Assembly (NCBI GenBank): GCA_035552195.1
Contig: DASZLU010000123.1
Span: 75,149-139,148, forward strand
From: CAIKMD01 sp035552195
Lineage (GTDB): Bacteria > Pseudomonadota > Alphaproteobacteria > ATCC43930 > CGMCC-115725
Direction: 5' to 3'
Length of the DNA: 64,000 bases
The notes under the pieces were generated by a model. It was not told the origin of the DNA. It saw only the letters and a program-made list of their open reading frames with translations, and did no database searches. Shown piece after piece: positions 15,624 to 23,795 of the stretch. A program made the translations under genes and the position numbers. Positions within the stretch are counted from its first letter, which is position 1; the number at the start of each line of letters is the position of its first letter.

Positions 15624-16874
15624 ATGGCAATGAGTGCGAAGGCCGAAAACCGCGTCCGCCGCTGGCGCGAGCAGCGCTGGCTACTCGATACGGCCGTTGC
15701 CGAGCAGGGCGTCGAATTCGATCAGGCGCGCATCAATTACACCGCCGGCCCCGCGGGTCTCGAAGCCATGGGCGAATTCCGCATGACGGCCGCGCGCTGC
15801 AAGAAGATCAACGACATCGCGCGCGAATACGCGATCCAGGCGCAGCGCCGCGAGGCCAAGGCCCGCGCCTTCGAGGAGCAAGGCCGCGCCGTCGCCGCGC
15901 GCGAGAGCTACATGATTGCCGCGATGCTGTGGTCGATCGCGCGCTGGCCGATTTTCGAGATGAACGACGAGCTCGAGCATCTCGAGAAGAAGATGAATGA
16001 GTGCTATACGAAATACATCACCTACGCCGCGCATCCGATCGAGCGCGTCGAAATTCCTTTCGGCAACGGACAGTTCCTCCCTGCCTATCTCCATCTGCCG
16101 CACAAGCCGGCGTCGGGCGAGAAATTTCCCTGCATCATCGCGGTCGGCGGCATGGACGGCACGAAGGAGAATTCCTGCGCCATATATGGCGACAAGCTCT
16201 TGGAGCGCGGCATCGCCATCTTCGCGGTCGATGGGCCGGGCCAGGGCGAATGCTTCGCGCGCCGCGTGCTCGTCACCCATACGGCCCACATGGAAGCGGC
16301 CGAAGCGAATTACAAATTCGTCTCCAACCATCCGGCGATCGACAAGTCGAAGATCGTGCTGCGCGGCTCATCCATGGGCACATTCTTCTCCACCCAAGCG
16401 GCGTCGGTGCTCGGCAACCGCATCATCGCGCTGTCGCAATCGGCCGTCTGTCACGAACCAGGCCACGACACGATATTCAACCACGCACCGCCGTCTTTCA
16501 AAATGCGGTTCATGTACATGGCGGGATTCGAGGACGAAGACGCATTCGACGAATGGGTGAAGAAATGCGATCTCCGCCCGCTCGCCAAGGACATCGTCGT
16601 GCCGTACCAAGTGATCGCGGGCGAGGACGATCAGCTCTCGCCGCTGCAATACACCCGCGAGCTGCTCTCGCTGGTGAAGACGCCGCGCCAATTCGTGATC
16701 TATCAGAGCGCCGTGCACGGGGTTTACAACGCGCCCTCGACCGTTGTCGGCGAGAACCCGCAGACCCTGCAAGCCGATTGGATCGCCGACCGCGTCGCCG
16801 GCAAGCCGATCGCGCGCTCGGAAGAGATCTTCATCGGCAATGACGGCCGCGCGACGGTGAAGCCGCTGGAATAG
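15624..16874 (+). CDS. Alpha/beta hydrolase of the 2,6-dihydroxypseudooxynicotine hydrolase / FrsA-like type
   Basis: 416 residues from the ATG at 15624 (AGGGAGGA upstream). Residues 1-130 are a helical cap-type N-terminal domain; the catalytic core contains V-G-G-M-D-G-T-K-E-N near residue 178, D-G-P-G-Q-G-E near 205, the nucleophile elbow G-S-S-M-G-T near 250, an acid region G-E-D-D-Q-L-S and the His in S-A-V-H-G-V-Y-N. This is the organisation of the C-C bond hydrolase of nicotine catabolism and related hydrolases; the actual substrate is not given by context. It stands alone between DoxX and a binding-protein gene. Confidence 0.82.
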   Translation: MAMSAKAENRVRRWREQRWLLDTAVAEQGVEFDQARINYTAGPAGLEAMGEFRMTAARCKKINDIAREYAIQAQRREAKARAFEEQGRAVAARESYMIAAMLWSIARWPIFEMNDELEHLEKKMNECYTKYITYAAHPIERVEIPFGNGQFLPAYLHLPHKPASGEKFPCIIAVGGMDGTKENSCAIYGDKLLERGIAIFAVDGPGQGECFARRVLVTHTAHMEAAEANYKFVSNHPAIDKSKIVLRGSSMGTFFSTQAASVLGNRIIALSQSAVCHEPGHDTIFNHAPPSFKMRFMYMAGFEDEDAFDEWVKKCDLRPLAKDIVVPYQVIAGEDDQLSPLQYTRELLSLVKTPRQFVIYQSAVHGVYNAPSTVVGENPQTLQADWIADRVAGKPIARSEEIFIGNDGRATVKPLE

Positions 16875-16895
16875 GCCCCGCGCCATTTGAATCAG

Positions 16896-16975
16896 TCATT
16901 GCGAAGAGCGAAATGACGAACCAATCCAGTCTGTTTCAACCGCTGGATTGCTTCGCGCCGCTCGCCATGACAATG
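16896..16975. repeat. Palindromic intergenic repeat (TCATTGCG...CAATCCAG type)
   Basis: On the minus strand it reads CATTGTCATGGCGAGCG, GCGAAGCAATCCAG, a 13-base loop, CTGGATTGGTTCG, then GCTCTTCGCAATGA. Inner perfect arms are CAATCCAG at 16922-16929 and CTGGATTG at 16943-16950; outer arms TCATTGCG and CGCCATGACAATG are imperfect. The pattern matches the long palindromic elements common between genes of Bradyrhizobium-like and other alphaproteobacteria (recognised from memory). It sits between the hydrolase and a convergent binding-protein gene. Confidence 0.7.
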
Positions 16976-16991
16976 TTTTGAATGTCGCGCC

Positions 16992-17933
16992 TTACGGCAG
17001 CAGCTTCTCCGTATAGAGTTTCGCCATATCCGGCGCGCTCGGCAGTGTCTTCATGTCGACGAAGGACTGCCCCAGCACGGCCAGTGCCTTCGCGTCGAAG
17101 CGCCCAGTGGTCGAGAAGTCGTTCATCGTCTGGTCGTAATTCGCGGCGACGATGTCCGTGTCCTGATGCATCGCCTTCGCCGCCAGCGCGACGGTCTCGT
17201 CGCGATGGCCGCGCATCCAATTGATGGTCTCGAACCAGCCGGCCAGGAAACGCTTCAAGACATCGGGCTGGTTGGCGATCGCCGCGTTGGTAGCGAAGAT
17301 CGCGTGAATGATGAAATCCGGGGCGACAGTGCCGAAATGCACCACGATCGTGCCGCCGCTTTCTTTCGCGAATTTCGTCGCCGTCGCGACATCGATCACC
17401 ATGCCATCGGTGCTACCCGCGCGCAGCGACGCTGTCCGGCCGGATTCCGAGCCGAGCGCAACGCCTTGGATGCCATCCGCTCCCCACCCCTGCTGCGTCG
17501 ACAACTGGCGCAACAGCCAATCGGTCAGCGAGCCGACGGTCGAGAGTCCGACCTTCTTACCCTTGAGATCGGCAACGCTGTGCACGCCGCTATTCTTGCT
17601 GACGACCAGCACCTGACTGTTGGGCGGACCGGCGAAGACCGCGATAGCGAGGTCGGTGTTGCCCTTGGCGACGAAGGCGAGCTCAGGCCCCGAGCCGAGG
17701 CCGACATCGACCGCGTTCGCACCAAGTCCTTGTTGCAGCTTTGCGCTGCCGTCGAAATCGACCTCTTCGACATCGACGCCATGCGCCTTGAAGAAGCCTT
17801 TATCCATGCCGATGTCGAGCGGCACGAAATCGAACGGCCCCGCGACCGCTTTGCCAACGCGCAGCTTATCGTCGGCATGGGCGAGAGACGCGCCAAAGAG
17901 GAAAATACATAAGATCGCTACCAAAAAACGCAT
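16992..17933 (-). CDS. NMT1/THI5-family ABC transporter substrate-binding protein (orphan)
   Basis: 313 residues. Sec signal peptide (M-R-F-L-V-A-I-L-C-I-F-L-F-G-A then S-L-A-H-A cleavage near residue 20). Mature protein has L-D-I-G-M-D-K-G-F-F-K-A-H-G-V-D-V, V-D-V-G-L-G-S-G-P-E and L-K-G-K-K-V-G-L-S-T-V-G-S-L, the hallmarks of the nitrate/sulfonate/taurine-type type 2 binding proteins. No permease or ATPase gene is adjacent, so it must use a distant transporter or act as a sensor. Same strand as, and downstream of, the dehydrogenase gene and a second orphan binding protein; the three probably form one transcription unit. Confidence 0.88.
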   Translation of the reverse strand: MRFLVAILCIFLFGASLAHADDKLRVGKAVAGPFDFVPLDIGMDKGFFKAHGVDVEEVDFDGSAKLQQGLGANAVDVGLGSGPELAFVAKGNTDLAIAVFAGPPNSQVLVVSKNSGVHSVADLKGKKVGLSTVGSLTDWLLRQLSTQQGWGADGIQGVALGSESGRTASLRAGSTDGMVIDVATATKFAKESGGTIVVHFGTVAPDFIIHAIFATNAAIANQPDVLKRFLAGWFETINWMRGHRDETVALAAKAMHQDTDIVAANYDQTMNDFSTTGRFDAKALAVLGQSFVDMKTLPSAPDMAKLYTEKLLP

Positions 17934-17989
17934 GCCCGAACTCCCCGATGTTTTTAGTTGTTTGATGTGCCCCTGCGTCCAGAACTGAC

Positions 17990-18871
17990 TTACCCCTTCA
18001 CTTCCACGTCGGCGAAGGATTCAAAGAACTGGACAAGATGCCGAACATCTTGCGCCGAGGCGGCGTTCCAGATTTCGGCAATATTGGAGCCGACGAAAGA
18101 CGGCAGGCCGAGCGCATGCGCGGTCTCGGCATAAAGCTTCATATCCTTCGACATGATGCGCATGGCATTGCCGCCGAATTCGCGCGTCAGCACGGTGCGC
18201 GCGAAACGCTCTTCGGTGGTGACATTGCGGCCGCTGCCGGCATTGACGATGTCGAGCAGCAGTTTCGGATCGACGCCGGCTTTGACGCCCATCACCATCG
18301 CTTCGCAAGCGATGGTGAGGCCGGTGATGGCGAGCGCGGCGTTGACGCATTTGCACACTTGCGCCAATCCCGGCTTTTCGCCGGCATAGAAGACCTTGCG
18401 AGCCAGCGATTTGAGGATGGGCTCGACACGCGCGAAGGCCGAGCGCGGCCCCGCCGTGATCGTCGCCGCCTTGCCATTGGCGACGCCGGCCCCGCCACCC
18501 CCGCCGACAATGGGATTGTCGAGGAATTGGATATCGCGCGCGGTAAGACCAGCTGCGATCGCGTCGATCGCCGCCAGGCCGAGCGTTGAGGTTTCGACAT
18601 AGATTTCGATCGCCTTGCCCGCGGCAACGCCGTCTTCCGCCAGTGCGACTTGCTCACAGACCTCGGGCGTCGGCAGGCAGGCGAAGACAATCGCCGCTTC
18701 GTCACCCACTGCGCGCGCCGACGCAAGCGGCTGTGCACCCTTGATTTTGAGCGCCGCCATCGCCTCGGCGTCCGTGTCGAAGATCGCGACGTCGCGGCCG
18801 GCCTTTAGCAGCGCTTCGACGAGCGCGCCGCCAAGATTACCAACACCGATAAACCCGAGTTTCTCGCTCAT
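17990..18871 (-). CDS. 3-hydroxyisobutyrate dehydrogenase-like NAD(P)-dependent oxidoreductase
   Basis: 293 residues from the ATG at 18871, which overlaps the stop of the upstream gene (ATGA). N-terminal Rossmann domain G-F-I-G-V-G-N-L-G-G; substrate-side loop D-N-P-I-V-G-G-G-G-G-A (beta-hydroxyacid signature D-x-P-V-x-G-G); catalytic Lys in Q-V-C-K-C-V-N-A; helical C-terminal domain. Oxidises a beta-hydroxyacid such as hydroxyisobutyrate or tartronate semialdehyde. Sitting between two ABC binding proteins, it probably acts on a compound related to their ligand (inference). Confidence 0.87.
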   Translation of the reverse strand: MSEKLGFIGVGNLGGALVEALLKAGRDVAIFDTDAEAMAALKIKGAQPLASARAVGDEAAIVFACLPTPEVCEQVALAEDGVAAGKAIEIYVETSTLGLAAIDAIAAGLTARDIQFLDNPIVGGGGGAGVANGKAATITAGPRSAFARVEPILKSLARKVFYAGEKPGLAQVCKCVNAALAITGLTIACEAMVMGVKAGVDPKLLLDIVNAGSGRNVTTEERFARTVLTREFGGNAMRIMSKDMKLYAETAHALGLPSFVGSNIAEIWNAASAQDVRHLVQFFESFADVEVKG

Positions 18872-19920
18872 TTTCCGCCACCACTGCGCCCACCGCCCAT
18901 CGATTGCGGTGCTTCGATCGCATACCGGAAATCGGCGATCTTCCGCGCATCGACATGCGTTTTCATCATGCCCTGCGCGTAATACCAATCGAGTGCGCCC
19001 TGAACGTCGGCGACCGAGACGCGCGCTTGCGGATCAAAATACGGCAACCCGAGCTTCACGACGTCTTCCGAAACACCGAGCCCTTTCGCGGCGATGGCGA
19101 TCATATCCGGCGCGGAAGCCTGATCGGCGCGCTTGCCGTTGGCATCGAGGAATGCCGCATCCCATGTCCGTTCGGCTTTGCGGAAGGCAGCGAGGAAGTG
19201 CTTCACCACTTCCGGCCGGTCGTTGGCGTCCTTCGTCGATGTATAGGTGCCGTCGCCTTGCGAGTTGCCGAGCTCATCGCCGAGCCAACCGAGAATATGC
19301 GCCGATTTCTTGTTGATGAGCGCGAACGCGTTGCCCGAGCTCAGCAGCGCGCCGTCCGCCTGTCCGCCAGTGATAGCCGAGCCGACGTTGGGATTGGATT
19401 GCAGCGGCAGCACGCGCACGTCATTGATATCGACATTGTATTTCTTCAACATGAGATAAAGCGCGTAATGCAAGGCCGTGCCAACCTGGGTGATCGCGAC
19501 CGAATGGCCTTTGAGCGCGGCAATCGTCTTCACGCCCGAATCCCACGCCTCATTCGAAGCGATCAAGCCGAGCCCCTGAAAGCCGGGCCGTTCCCAGGTG
19601 CCGGCGCCGATTAGTTTCAATACGCCGTTGTTGGCGAAGGTAAAGAACGCGCCGGTCAACCCGCTCGAGCCGAAATCGACGTCGCCCGCCGCCACCGCAA
19701 CCGCCACCGGCTGCGCGGAATCAAAATGCACGAGTTCCACATCGAGGCCTTCGTCTTTGAAATAGCCTTTGGCATCGGCGACGAAGATCGGTGCGCTGCC
19801 CAGCGACGAGACCACCGCGACCTTGACCTTATCAGCCGCCGTTGCGGGCGCAGCGCCGAGCGCTGTCGCGAAAAGCGCCGATGCGAGCGCGATGCCGCAA
19901 GCGGCAGTGAGCCTGACCAT
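18868..19920 (-). CDS. NMT1/THI5-family ABC transporter substrate-binding protein (orphan)
   Basis: 350 residues from the ATG at 19920 (GGGGAGGA upstream); the longer open frame upstream is not used. Signal peptide A-T-A-L-G-A-A-P-A-T-A-A cleaved near residue 29. Mature part has P-I-F-V-A-D-A-K-G-Y-F-K-D-E-G-L-D-V, G-D-V-D-F-G-S-S-G-L-T and L-K-G-H-S-V-A-I-T-Q-V-G-T. Unusual C-terminus: G-G-G-R-S-G-G-G-K. It precedes the dehydrogenase gene by translational overlap, and its divergent neighbour is an MFS transporter. Confidence 0.87.
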   Translation of the reverse strand: MVRLTAACGIALASALFATALGAAPATAADKVKVAVVSSLGSAPIFVADAKGYFKDEGLDVELVHFDSAQPVAVAVAAGDVDFGSSGLTGAFFTFANNGVLKLIGAGTWERPGFQGLGLIASNEAWDSGVKTIAALKGHSVAITQVGTALHYALYLMLKKYNVDINDVRVLPLQSNPNVGSAITGGQADGALLSSGNAFALINKKSAHILGWLGDELGNSQGDGTYTSTKDANDRPEVVKHFLAAFRKAERTWDAAFLDANGKRADQASAPDMIAIAAKGLGVSEDVVKLGLPYFDPQARVSVADVQGALDWYYAQGMMKTHVDARKIADFRYAIEAPQSMGGGRSGGGK

Positions 19921-20006
19921 TCCGTAATTCCTCCCCGATACAAAAGACGACACAAGCGTAGATAAGAAAGCCGAAGCCGCCAAGCCGCGACAATTTCTTT
20001 GGCCGA

Positions 20007-20030
20007 CCACGAGCGCTTGCGATATCGTGG
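20007..20030. promoter_or_regulatory. Candidate operator between divergent binding-protein and MFS genes
   Basis: CCACGA (20007-20012) and TCGTGG (20025-20030) form a perfect 6-bp dyad with a 12-base spacer, within the 175-base divergent promoter region. No regulator gene is adjacent, and the arms are short, so chance is possible. Confidence 0.25.
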
Positions 20031-20095
20031 CGAGAGTACACCAAGACCCGCCGCAAAAGCGTGCGGCGCGATAAAACAAACAGGGAGAAACGGCG

Positions 20096-21472
20096 ATGGC
20101 CGATGCGGCAATAGCGAATGATCGCGGCGATATGCGTCACATCGTGGCGCGGCTGGAGCGGCTGCCTTATTGCTCGTGGCACCGCAACATGCGGTTGATC
20201 ATTTGCACCGCTTGGTTCTTCGATGCCTTCGATTCCGCCGCGATCGCTTATGTGCTCCCGCCGCTGATCGGCGCGTGGCAGCTCTCGCCGCAGCAAACCG
20301 GCACGATGATCAGCATCGGATTCGCCGGCCAGCTCGTTGGCGCGCTGGCTTTCGGCCTCTCGGGCGAGCGTTGGGGCCGGCGCAATTCGATGCTGTTCAC
20401 GCTGCTGCTTTTCGCCCTCGCCTCGCTCGCCTGCGCCCTCGCGACGAATTATCAGACGCTCCTGGGCCTGCGTTTCCTCCAAGGTATCGGCCTTGGCGGC
20501 GAAGTGCCGCTGATGGCGGCTTACGTCAACGAATTCGCCAAGGCTCGGAATCGCGGCCGCTTCTCGGTCTCGATCCAGGTGCTGTTTTCGATCGCCTTGT
20601 TCTTCGTCGCTCTCACCGGTGTCTGGATCGTGCCGCATTGGGGCTGGCAATGGCTGTTCGTCATCGGCGCACTGCCCGCTTTGGTTGCCCTGCCGCTGCG
20701 TACCATCCTGCCGGAATCGCCGCGCTGGCTCGCAAGCCAAGGGCGCTTCGCCGAGGCCGATGCCGCGCTCGCGCGGATCGAAGCGATCGCCGCGCGCGAA
20801 GGCAAAAAGCCAGTGCCGCTGCCCGAGAGCCTGCCGGTCGTCAAAGAGGTGAAGCCGCGCATCGCCGATCTTTTCAAAGGCATCTATCTGAAACGCACGA
20901 TCTCGGTCTGGTTCATCTGGATCGGCGCTTATTTCGTCTCCTACGGCCTCAACGCCTGGGCACCGTCGCTCTATCGCACGGTCTATCACCTGCCGGTCGA
21001 GACGGCGTTGCAATATGGGCTCTACACCAGCGCCATCGGTCTCTGCGCCTCGGCACTGACGATTTGGATGATCGAAGCTGTCGGCCGGCGGCCGATGCTC
21101 ATCATGAGCCTCAGCGGCTGCGCGATCTTCCTTCTCACCTTCGCTTTCCTGCCGCAACTCACCGCGTTCGGCACCTGGGTCGTGACAACGTCGGGCTTCT
21201 TCTTCCTCGGCTTCGCGCTGCTCAGCCTCGCGACCTACACGGCGGAAATCTATCCGACGCATCTGCGCGCTTTAGGCGGCGGCGTCGCCAGCGCCTGGCA
21301 GCGGGGCGCCTCGATGGTCGGCACCTACCTGGTCGGCTTGATCCTCCCCTATTGGGGCATCAACGCCGTGTTCGTGATGTTCGGATTGTTCGCGCTGCTC
21401 GGTGCGGTGACCGCGATCTTCTTCGCTATCGAAACGCGCGCGCAGGTACTGGAAGAGCTCTCGCCGGCTTAG
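20096..21472 (+). CDS. MFS transporter (sugar/aromatic-acid porter type)
   Basis: 458 residues, twelve predicted membrane helices. MFS signature between helices 2 and 3 (S-G-E-R-W-G-R-R-N), R-F-L-Q-G-I-G-L-G-G-E in helix 4, P-E-S-P-R-W-L-A at the end of helix 6 and a C-terminal I-E-T-R with an E-E-L tail, as in the sugar porter / aromatic acid symporter branch. Substrate not determinable. ATG at 20096 with GGGAG upstream. Divergent from the binding protein/dehydrogenase genes, consistent with uptake of the same or a related organic acid. Confidence 0.87.
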   Translation: MADAAIANDRGDMRHIVARLERLPYCSWHRNMRLIICTAWFFDAFDSAAIAYVLPPLIGAWQLSPQQTGTMISIGFAGQLVGALAFGLSGERWGRRNSMLFTLLLFALASLACALATNYQTLLGLRFLQGIGLGGEVPLMAAYVNEFAKARNRGRFSVSIQVLFSIALFFVALTGVWIVPHWGWQWLFVIGALPALVALPLRTILPESPRWLASQGRFAEADAALARIEAIAAREGKKPVPLPESLPVVKEVKPRIADLFKGIYLKRTISVWFIWIGAYFVSYGLNAWAPSLYRTVYHLPVETALQYGLYTSAIGLCASALTIWMIEAVGRRPMLIMSLSGCAIFLLTFAFLPQLTAFGTWVVTTSGFFFLGFALLSLATYTAEIYPTHLRALGGGVASAWQRGASMVGTYLVGLILPYWGINAVFVMFGLFALLGAVTAIFFAIETRAQVLEELSPA

Positions 21473-21485
21473 CTCACGGCAGCGC

Positions 21486-21737
21486 TCAAGGGCGGAACAG
21501 CAGTTTGTGGATCGCCGCGGCTTTATCCATCGGCAGCTCGTGCCCGACGACCCAGCCCGCGCGCAACTCGGCGGTCAGGGCGAGCAACATTCCGCCAATG
21601 ACAAGAATCGCCGACGCTGAAGCTACGACCGAGACCCAGAACTCCCAGGGGCGCGGACTGCCCGGCTCGATCGTCCTGACGTCATCCGCCAAATCGAGTT
21701 CAGCGAGAGCGCGGCCTGAAAGATCGAGATCCGCCAT
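21486..21737 (-). CDS. Small single-pass membrane protein, unknown
   Basis: 83 residues. An acidic N-terminal 28 residues, P-R-P-W-E-F-W then one membrane helix (V-S-V-V-A-S-A-S-A-I-L-V-I-G-G-M-L-L-A-L), then a short tail with K-L-L-F-R-P. No family recognised. Convergent with the MFS gene (13 bases apart). Confidence 0.5.
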   Translation of the reverse strand: MADLDLSGRALAELDLADDVRTIEPGSPRPWEFWVSVVASASAILVIGGMLLALTAELRAGWVVGHELPMDKAAAIHKLLFRP

Positions 21738-21758
21738 TCGGGCACCTGCGAACTAAAC

Positions 21759-21795
21759 TATTTCGGTTGTAAGCCGAAGCTTTACGACTGAAATA
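21759..21795. promoter_or_regulatory. Long hairpin with UUCG-type tetraloop
   Basis: TATTTCGGTTGTAAGC (21759-21774), loop CGAA, GCTTTACGACTGAAATA (21779-21795). On the minus strand this is a stem of 16 pairs (two G.U, one bulge) closed by C(UUCG)G, an exceptionally stable tetraloop. It lies between two minus-strand genes, about 60 bases past the stop of the BNR-repeat gene and just before the small membrane protein gene. No T-run follows, so it is not a standard terminator. Confidence 0.6.
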
Positions 21796-21854
21796 CGGTC
21801 GCGCGATGGCGGTTCCGGGGAAACTCAGCGATTTCTGTAACTTACGGCCAAGCT

Positions 21855-22952
21855 CTACTCGGCGGCATGAGCCCGCAGCAGCGGCACGAAGTGATTGCCC
21901 TTCGAAATAGGCCCGATCGCATCAGCGATCCGCGTGAAGCTGTTGCCGCCATTCTCGCTGAGATAGACCGCGCCATCGGTATCGCCGAGGAACAGGCTAT
22001 AGCCGCCCGGCCACGCCGCGATGCTCATCGCTTCGATGTTGCAGGGTGCGGTGTCGGGAATGCCGCGTGTCAGATGCTCCCAATGCTTGCCCTCGTCGCG
22101 GCTGCGGAAGACGGCCGTGCCGGCGTTGTGCGATTGACGCCAGAGCCCCGGGTGCCCGGCAGCACCCGACATGAAGAGCGTCTTTTCGTCCGGCGATAGA
22201 CCGAGGTGATCGGGATAGGCGAGCCGAAAGCTTTCATCGGTCATGCGCGCCCAATGCTGCCCGCCATCTTCGCTGCGGTAAGAGCCGCAACCCGTGGTCA
22301 TGAACAGACGATCCGGCCGCGACGACACGATCAGCACATTGTGCAAATCCTTGAAGGCGCGATCGTCGACCCGCGAATAATCGGCAAGCTCGCGCCAGCT
22401 TCCGCCGGCATCGCGCGTCTCGAGCAGCGCGCCCTGCTCGATCGCGGCATAAATGTGCTGCGGATCGCGCGGATCGAACGCCAGCATCTTGGTGTGCGCG
22501 ATATGCGGCGGGCCGGGGAAGGTCCAATCCTTGTTCTTCTGCTCGCTGATGCCCGGCCGCTCGACCCAGCTCTTGCCGAGATCGGTGCTACGGAACAGCG
22601 ATGCCGGCTCGGTGCCGGCATGGATGACGAGCACGCCGTTTTCGATCACGGCAGCAAGCGTGTAGATATCCTTGATGCGCAGCCCTTCGTTACGCGGCAA
22701 CCAGCTGTGGCCATCGGGGCTCCAGAAGATGCCGTCGCCATGTGTGCCGGCGAACATGCCGTGCCGGCCCGGCAGCATCGTCATCGTGCTGATGTGATGC
22801 TGCTCGAGCGCGGTCGCCGCGAGTTCCCAGGGGGCGCCGAATTTCTCGCGCTCGAGGATTTTGATGCCGGTCGCGGTGGCGACGACGAGCTTGGTCGGCG
22901 GCGCACCGCCATCGAAACGGCTTTGACCATTCGGCGAGAGAACAGCTTCCAT
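21855..22952 (-). CDS. BNR/sialidase-fold beta-propeller protein
   Basis: 365 residues without signal peptide. Several copies of the Asp-box type motif (S-x-D-x-G-x-x-W): F-R-S-T-D-L-G-K-S-W, Y-R-S-E-D-G-G-Q-H-W, F-R-S-R-D-E-G-K-H-W, Y-L-S-E-N-G-G-N-S-F. These mark a six- or seven-bladed propeller like sialidases or plant photosystem assembly factors. No sialidase catalytic Arg triad can be recognised by eye, so a carbohydrate-hydrolase role is doubtful; bacterial cytoplasmic members are mostly uncharacterised. Confidence 0.75.
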   Translation of the reverse strand: MEAVLSPNGQSRFDGGAPPTKLVVATATGIKILEREKFGAPWELAATALEQHHISTMTMLPGRHGMFAGTHGDGIFWSPDGHSWLPRNEGLRIKDIYTLAAVIENGVLVIHAGTEPASLFRSTDLGKSWVERPGISEQKNKDWTFPGPPHIAHTKMLAFDPRDPQHIYAAIEQGALLETRDAGGSWRELADYSRVDDRAFKDLHNVLIVSSRPDRLFMTTGCGSYRSEDGGQHWARMTDESFRLAYPDHLGLSPDEKTLFMSGAAGHPGLWRQSHNAGTAVFRSRDEGKHWEHLTRGIPDTAPCNIEAMSIAAWPGGYSLFLGDTDGAVYLSENGGNSFTRIADAIGPISKGNHFVPLLRAHAAE

Positions 22953-23034
22953 AACGAAACCTCCTCAAGTCCTTCGTATATTTTGCCGCTGATCTTACGC
23001 CCGGACGCGGCGCCGGCCCAAAGCCTTTCCCTCG

Positions 23035-23655
23035 CTAGCTGTTAATCGCCCAGGCGCGCTGCACCGCGGGACGAGCCCCGATCGCATCATGCCAGCGCCT
23101 TAGATTGGGGTACGGATCCAGTCCGAGATCGGCGCCGGCGATGCGCGTGTCCGGATAGTTGGCGATATCGGCGACCGTGTAGGTATCGCCGGCAAGATAA
23201 GCGTTGTTGGCGAGATGCTTGTCGAAGACGCTAAAGCAATCTCGTACCACCTCGGCATAATGCTTCTTTGCCGCTGGCACATCTTGATCGAAGCGGCGGG
23301 TGAAGAGCCCGTATTGCTGCGCCAGCGGCGTGAAGGTTGAGCTGCCGTAGAACAGCCATTGGTCGACCTTGACGCGCGCGGCCGGCAATGACGGATAGAG
23401 CGCGCCGCCGGCTTTCTCGCCGAGATATTTCAGCATCGCACCGGATTCGCAGAGCGTTACGCGCATGCCGCCAGGCCCGTCATCATCGACCAGCGCCGGG
23501 ATCTTGTGTCCGGGGCTGAGCTGGAGATATTCCGGCGCGAACTGCGCCTTCTTCGTCAGATCGACGGCGATCTTCTTGTGCGGCAGGCCGGTCTCTTCGA
23601 TGACCTGCAGCGCTTTACGGCCGTTATCGGTCAGCCAGTAATAGATCTCGATCAT
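23035..23655 (-). CDS. Glutathione S-transferase, Nu/Ure2p-like (YfcG/YghU type)
   Basis: 206 residues. N-terminal thioredoxin fold I-Y-Y-W-L-T-D-N-G-R-K-A-L (Thr-Asn in place of Ser/Cys, as in YfcG), G-H-K-I-P-A-L-V-D, L-C-E-S-G-A-M-L-K-Y-L (glutathione site E-S-G), then the helical domain with Y-T-V-A-D-I-A-N-Y-P. YfcG-type proteins are disulfide-bond reductases that bind two glutathiones. Third GST of the window. Confidence 0.87.
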   Translation of the reverse strand: MIEIYYWLTDNGRKALQVIEETGLPHKKIAVDLTKKAQFAPEYLQLSPGHKIPALVDDDGPGGMRVTLCESGAMLKYLGEKAGGALYPSLPAARVKVDQWLFYGSSTFTPLAQQYGLFTRRFDQDVPAAKKHYAEVVRDCFSVFDKHLANNAYLAGDTYTVADIANYPDTRIAGADLGLDPYPNLRRWHDAIGARPAVQRAWAINS

Positions 23656-23795
23656 GCTCGAACCCTCCCCATCTGCCTCTATGGCATGCAGCGCCTGCCG
23701 CTTATTGAGGCAGAAAACGCGGCAAATGACAAATTGCCCCCGCTCCAGCCGTTTGGCGCAGAGCTTGCAATATCTCGACCGAATCAGGGGGACGG

